This document shows, piece by piece, positions 53,106 to 56,110 of a stretch of 56,110 nt of DNA (within the stretch, counting starts at the first letter, position 1; the number at the start of each line of letters is the position of its first letter). The notes beneath the pieces were generated by a model. That model saw nothing but the letters and a program-made list of their open reading frames with translations, was not told the DNA's origin and made no database searches. Where the stretch lies: positions 1-56,110 of the IMG/VR virus record IMGVR_UViG_3300030098_005697; one strand, given 5' to 3'. The stretch is from a virus. The translations under genes were made by a program, and so were the position numbers.

Positions 53106-53687
53106 ATGTTCCCCCCCATTCTCCAGCGTGTCAAAGATTTAGGGTACGCCGTTTTTGAAAATGGCGACTACGACCTGAATCTTGTGGGCATTCGGTCTAA
53201 AAATCCTGTCGCAAACTCTTTCGACGACTGGATGACCTGCACCTATAAAAAAGATGGACGGTGGGTAACTCACTGGTGGCAATGCACCACGGACCCAGGC
53301 ACCTACTGGCTTGAAGGCTATGATTCATCGCGCGTTGCGGGCACAGCCATCCTCCAACCTGGGCAATATCGCGGAGTCTATAAAATAGACTTACACGGTG
53401 GGAAATACGAAGCCCTATGTCAGCGTAATGGCCCAGTGAAGGTTTGGCGTGACTCTAATAGGGACAACACACTTGATTGGGAAGGCGAAACATTCGAAGG
53501 AATGTATGGAATTAACATTCACCACGCCTCCTACACGGGCACTTCTACTCAGGTAGACAAGTGGAGCGCTGGATGCCAAGTCATTGCGAACATTGATGAC
53601 TTCAATGATCTTATGTCAATCGCTAAACTTCAAGTATCAAAACGCGGTTGGTCAAGTTTTACCTATACATTAATCGAAGGAGAATAA
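53106..53687 (+). CDS. Candidate endolysin with L,D-transpeptidase-like active site
   Basis: A 193-aa protein at the head of the lysis cassette. The phrase GINIHHASYTG (135-145) followed by WSAGCQVI (153-160) matches the His and Ser-x-Gly-Cys of YkuD-like L,D-transpeptidase folds (here H139/H140, S154, C157). Phage and bacterial proteins with this IHHA/SAGCQ pattern are thought to cut or remodel peptidoglycan. It has no signal peptide, so it would need the holin to reach the wall. The strength of the call comes from motif plus neighbours. Confidence 0.72.
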   Translation: MFPPILQRVKDLGYAVFENGDYDLNLVGIRSKNPVANSFDDWMTCTYKKDGRWVTHWWQCTTDPGTYWLEGYDSSRVAGTAILQPGQYRGVYKIDLHGGKYEALCQRNGPVKVWRDSNRDNTLDWEGETFEGMYGINIHHASYTGTSTQVDKWSAGCQVIANIDDFNDLMSIAKLQVSKRGWSSFTYTLIEGE

Positions 53688-53688
53688 A

Positions 53689-53916
53689 ATGGGTCGCAGA
53701 AAGGTTGATTGGAAGAAGATTGGTTCCGTTATTAAGAATGCAGTCCTTCTCGCGGAAGATCTCTTCCCCGACTCAGGCTCAGGTGCAACGAAGAAAAAGT
53801 TCGTCATTGATCTCATCAATGATCGAGTTGACATTCCCATTCTTAACGAGGGCCAAGAGGAAGCAATCATCAGTGTACTCATTGATGTAATCTGTACTCT
53901 GGTATTAGACAGATGA
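53689..53916 (+). CDS. Holin-adjacent/LLH-like small protein
   Basis: A 75-aa protein with AAGGAG upstream. The pattern AEDLFP-GSGATKKKFVIDLIN and a C-terminal hydrophobic segment (IISVLIDVICTLVL, residues 60-73) resembles the soluble end of LL-H-type holin proteins. Its stop overlaps the next start by 4 nt. It may itself be membrane-attached by the C-terminus. Confidence 0.6.
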   Translation: MGRRKVDWKKIGSVIKNAVLLAEDLFPDSGSGATKKKFVIDLINDRVDIPILNEGQEEAIISVLIDVICTLVLDR

Positions 53917-54185
53917 AATCTGATACGATCCTTTCTGTTCTTATGTGGGGTCTTCCCATTGTTTTCGCTTCTGGTGCTCTGTACCGCTCAGTCACAGCGA
54001 CTGCTGATGCAATCGAGATTGCCGAGATCTCTTTAGAAGAGCATGAAAATCTCTCGGGTCATCCGATCACTGAGATAAGAATTGAAAAGATCCAAGAGGA
54101 TCAGCAAGAAATGATGGAAGAGCAGAAGAAGATCATGCTCAATGTCAGTGCAATCTGCCAAGCAACAGGAGCAGACTGTAGGTAA
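53913..54185 (+). CDS. Membrane protein of the lysis cassette
   Basis: A 90-aa protein with one N-terminal TM segment (about residues 7-24, ILSVLMWGLPIVFASGAL) and a charged helical remainder with EKIQEDQQEMMEEQKK. Single TM plus coiled coil fits a type II holin-like or inner-membrane spanin-like protein. Translationally coupled to the gene before. Confidence 0.65.
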   Translation: MKSDTILSVLMWGLPIVFASGALYRSVTATADAIEIAEISLEEHENLSGHPITEIRIEKIQEDQQEMMEEQKKIMLNVSAICQATGADCR

Positions 54186-54193
54186 GGAGGAGC

Positions 54194-54649
54194 ATGGAAA
54201 CCGAAATCGCACAGACGGCTGTTGTGGCTGGCCCCACTATGGTCGAGATGCTTATCGACTATGGTGCCCTTGGTATTATGGTCGTTTTTCTTGCATGGCA
54301 GCATCTCCAGATGACCAAGCGGCAACGAGAGGATCACCAGTCAAGTCAACTTCGGGGTGATAATCTCGTGGAGCGTTTCGAGGCTCAACTTGGCGAACTC
54401 CAGAAGAAGTATGAGGAACGCGAAGATGCTCTTCGTACTCGATATGATACCGTTATCGCAGATTTAAACTTAAATAGAGATACCCTGAAGAATGAAATTC
54501 ATACAGGGCTTCAGCAGAATCAGAATATGCTTAGAGAGATAAAGCTCAAAGTAGACGAGGGGCTTACTGAAATCCGCGAAATGAAACAGCAGGAAGTAAT
54601 CCGCCGTATCCAACGCGAAGCCAGCGGCCCCTCTATTACGAACTCTTAA
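54194..54649 (+). CDS. Membrane-anchored coiled-coil protein, end of late operon (spanin/holin-like)
   Basis: A 151-aa protein with AAGGAGGAG before the ATG. One TM segment (about 22-40, IDYGALGIMVVFLAW) is followed by about 100 residues of coiled coil (ERFEAQLGELQKKYEERED). This is the layout of inner-membrane spanins and some holin partners. Its stop TAA shares the palindrome TTAA with the stop of the convergent 91-aa gene. Confidence 0.65.
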   Translation: METEIAQTAVVAGPTMVEMLIDYGALGIMVVFLAWQHLQMTKRQREDHQSSQLRGDNLVERFEAQLGELQKKYEEREDALRTRYDTVIADLNLNRDTLKNEIHTGLQQNQNMLREIKLKVDEGLTEIREMKQQEVIRRIQREASGPSITNS

Positions 54650-54921
54650 GCCTCAGGTCTTGATCCGGGCAATGTTCCCATCCCAAGAATGTGGCCACTG
54701 TGCCGGAAAAGCCAGCACAGCCAATCATGCAGACGATCTATATCATCCAGTAGATCGTCAGTTAGTTCAGTCAATCCTACAAGTCGGTTGTTTATGTAGA
54801 AGGTCAGCCATTTTCCATCTTGACTCTCTACAACAAGACCATCCCCACCTGTGAACTGCATTATGGTCTTAACTTGCTCCTTGGCAAGTTGCGCCTTCCA
54901 ACTTGTTCCTACTGTACTCAT
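54646..54921 (-). CDS. Hypothetical 91-aa protein, last gene of the left operon
   Basis: Its ATG has no ribosome binding site but overlaps the stop of the upstream 30-aa ORF as ATGA, so it is probably translated by coupling. It is mixed strand and helix (KWLTFYINNRLVGLTEL, LLDDIDRLHDWLCWLF). It ends by sharing TTAA with the late operon. No family is recognised. Confidence 0.65.
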   Translation of the reverse strand: MSTVGTSWKAQLAKEQVKTIMQFTGGDGLVVESQDGKWLTFYINNRLVGLTELTDDLLDDIDRLHDWLCWLFRHSGHILGMGTLPGSRPEA

Positions 54922-55010
54922 TGTCTATTTGAGTAGAGAGATTCAAGAATAACAGCAGCGAAGGCGCAAACACCCACCGCAAGAACAAGCTCAAGTAGCG
55001 TCATCGACAT
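54918..55010 (-). CDS. 30-aa single-TM peptide overlapping the ATPase gene
   Basis: The ATG at 55010 lies inside the 3' end of the SMC-like gene with AGAGG about 6 nt upstream. Residues 4-23 (TLLELVLAVGVCAFAAVIL) are one TM helix. The stop overlaps the start of the 91-aa gene (ATGA), which otherwise lacks a ribosome binding site. That makes translation plausible. Confidence 0.5.
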   Translation of the reverse strand: MSMTLLELVLAVGVCAFAAVILESLYSNRQ

Positions 55011-56110
55011 AATGGTCCTCTGCCACATTGACATAACTCCACTTCTTCCTGGGCTTTCCCTTTGGTCGAAAAGTGCTCATTATGATTACCTGACACGGGG
55101 CATCCTCCAGCGCGCACATAGTTTCCCTAAGAGTATCCATATCCCACATCCTGTCGTCAAGGACAAGAACAGATAGACCCTCTGTTGGAAGCACCAATGC
55201 CGCAGCCATCGCAGCCAAGACTCGTACCTCAGTACTCCCTGACATTGCCCGATGAATGACCCCACATGGCCAAGAAACTCCCCGATCTTCTTGTCGGAGA
55301 ATCCCATAGTAAAACTTTCCAGATTCTATACTACAAAAGAGGGATTCCCCCTCGGGCAAGAAACGAGAAGCTCGGGCACAGTAGGCAGGAAGAAGGTCTT
55401 TGGTGGTCTCTCGAATTGCACCATTTATTATAGCCTCTGCCGCCTGGAACATTGCTCCCCAACGAACAGCTTCTCGGGCATCAATCCGGACTCTACCTGC
55501 CATTTCAGCCATGAGCTTCTGCTCCAGGAGAGCTTGGACTTCTTCTGAAGCCTCTACGCTGTTGTTCAGAGCCTTCAATTCTTGTGGCGAGCCGAGACCT
55601 TCCAACTCCTGGGCACAAAAGGAACGAAGTCCTTCATTGTTGCGGTAAATCTTTCTTAGCTGTTCAAAGTGCAATGAACGAAAAAGGTCTTTCCATGCTG
55701 TGTAGATTTCACTTTTATCTACTGATTGCGCTCCAGAGAAATGAGTGAGAGTTTGTTCCAAAGCTTTTGCCTTTGCTCTGGAGTTCCTCTTCTTTGAGGC
55801 GATTTTCTCCAGGATGTCCAGGAGGGATTGTGGAGAGTGTTTGAAGTCTCTTGGGGTTTCCTCTGTTGTGAAGGTTTCCAATATTTCAGGGGGGAACTCC
55901 CCAGCAGATGGTGGAGCCAATTTTGTCAATTCCTTCAAGGTCATTTTCTGTCCGAAGGCCTCAAAGAAAAAACGGATGGCTTTGTCTGAAGACCCAGACA
56001 GTTTTGCTTTCAGAGCCGTGATAGGGAGGCCCACTTCTGCATTGATTGAGAGATCGAATTCTTGTTTGGGCCGCTTTCCTCTGGTCATACTCCATCGTGA
56101 GGAATCCCCG
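54991..56110 (-). CDS. SMC/Rad50-like ATPase, C-terminal part (begins at 353)
   Basis: The continuation of the gene that starts at 353, open to the end of the window; bases 56018-56109 duplicate 1-92. In the full 459-aa protein the signature-like AMSGSTEVRVLAAMA is at about 374-388 and Walker B LSVLVLDD at 399-406, after a helical middle (about 180-310) with Glu/Lys/Ala content but no long SMC arm. It is short compared with Rad50/SbcC (over 800 aa), closer to RecF-like or compact phage ABC ATPases. The stop TGA lies within the 30-aa ORF. Confidence 0.85.
   Translation of the reverse strand, partial: GDSSRWSMTRGKRPKQEFDLSINAEVGLPITALKAKLSGSSDKAIRFFFEAFGQKMTLKELTKLAPPSAGEFPPEILETFTTEETPRDFKHSPQSLLDILEKIASKKRNSRAKAKALEQTLTHFSGAQSVDKSEIYTAWKDLFRSLHFEQLRKIYRNNEGLRSFCAQELEGLGSPQELKALNNSVEASEEVQALLEQKLMAEMAGRVRIDAREAVRWGAMFQAAEAIINGAIRETTKDLLPAYCARASRFLPEGESLFCSIESGKFYYGILRQEDRGVSWPCGVIHRAMSGSTEVRVLAAMAAALVLPTEGLSVLVLDDRMWDMDTLRETMCALEDAPCQVIIMSTFRPKGKPRKKWSYVNVAEDHYVDDAT
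56018..56110. repeat. Terminal overlap of the circular assembly
   Basis: Bases 56018-56109 are identical to 1-92. The next base differs (G at 56110, A at 93). A gene continues in frame across the junction, so the molecule or its replication form is circular or circularly permuted, and the overlap looks like an assembly overlap rather than a biological terminal repeat. Confidence 0.9.

Overview
The window is a complete genome of a tailed bacteriophage with a short-tail (podovirus-like) gene set, shown as a linear contig of a circular assembly. The first 92 bases are repeated at the end (1-92 = 56018-56109), so the unit is about 56,017 bp. One gene, an SMC/Rad50-like ATPase, runs across the artificial junction. 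I see no integrase, excisionase, recognisable lysogeny repressor, tRNA, CRISPR array or phage RNA polymerase. The DNA polymerase has Tyr at the O-helix position typical of lytic phages. The simplest reading is a virulent phage that relies on host RNA polymerase. The host cannot be named from the sequence.

Layout. (1) A leftward replication and recombination operon starts near 10.85 kb and runs through position 1, across the junction, to 54.65 kb. Its order is RHH/winged-helix regulator, RHH protein, PrimPol-like primase-SF3 helicase, SNF2-type helicase, Cas4/AddB-like Fe-S nuclease, HNH protein, Sak4-like ATPase, SSB-like protein, UDG-exonuclease-PolA fusion, nucleotide-binding-fold protein, HTH protein, SMC-like ATPase, a 30-aa membrane peptide and a 91-aa protein. 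(2) At 10.9-11.4 kb a divergent control region precedes a rightward single-gene unit (11415-12314, DUF2190-like) that ends at a strong terminator. (3) A second leftward operon (20722 to 12391) is built around a MoxR AAA+ ATPase, a protein of unknown function and a VWA protein with an HExxH motif, with many small unknown genes. Four of its gaps hold the same roughly 60-nt stem-loop, whose stem contains the stop codon of the preceding gene. (4) An 826-nt non-coding divergent region (20723-21548) carries repeats and an operator-like dyad also found at 10.9 kb. (5) The rightward late operon (21549-54649) encodes packaging, portal, scaffold, capsid, head-tail and tail-tube proteins, three related minor tail proteins, three candidate ejection proteins (146, 804 and 3389 aa), tail decoration or fibre proteins, and a lysis cassette.

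The points most worth following are the stop-codon-anchored RNA elements of the MoxR/VWA operon, the shared dyad CTTGTCA-N6-TGTCAAG at both divergent promoter regions, a strand-polarised octamer CCTGGGCA, and the 3389-aa virion protein. Family assignments come from motifs read by eye; no database search was possible.
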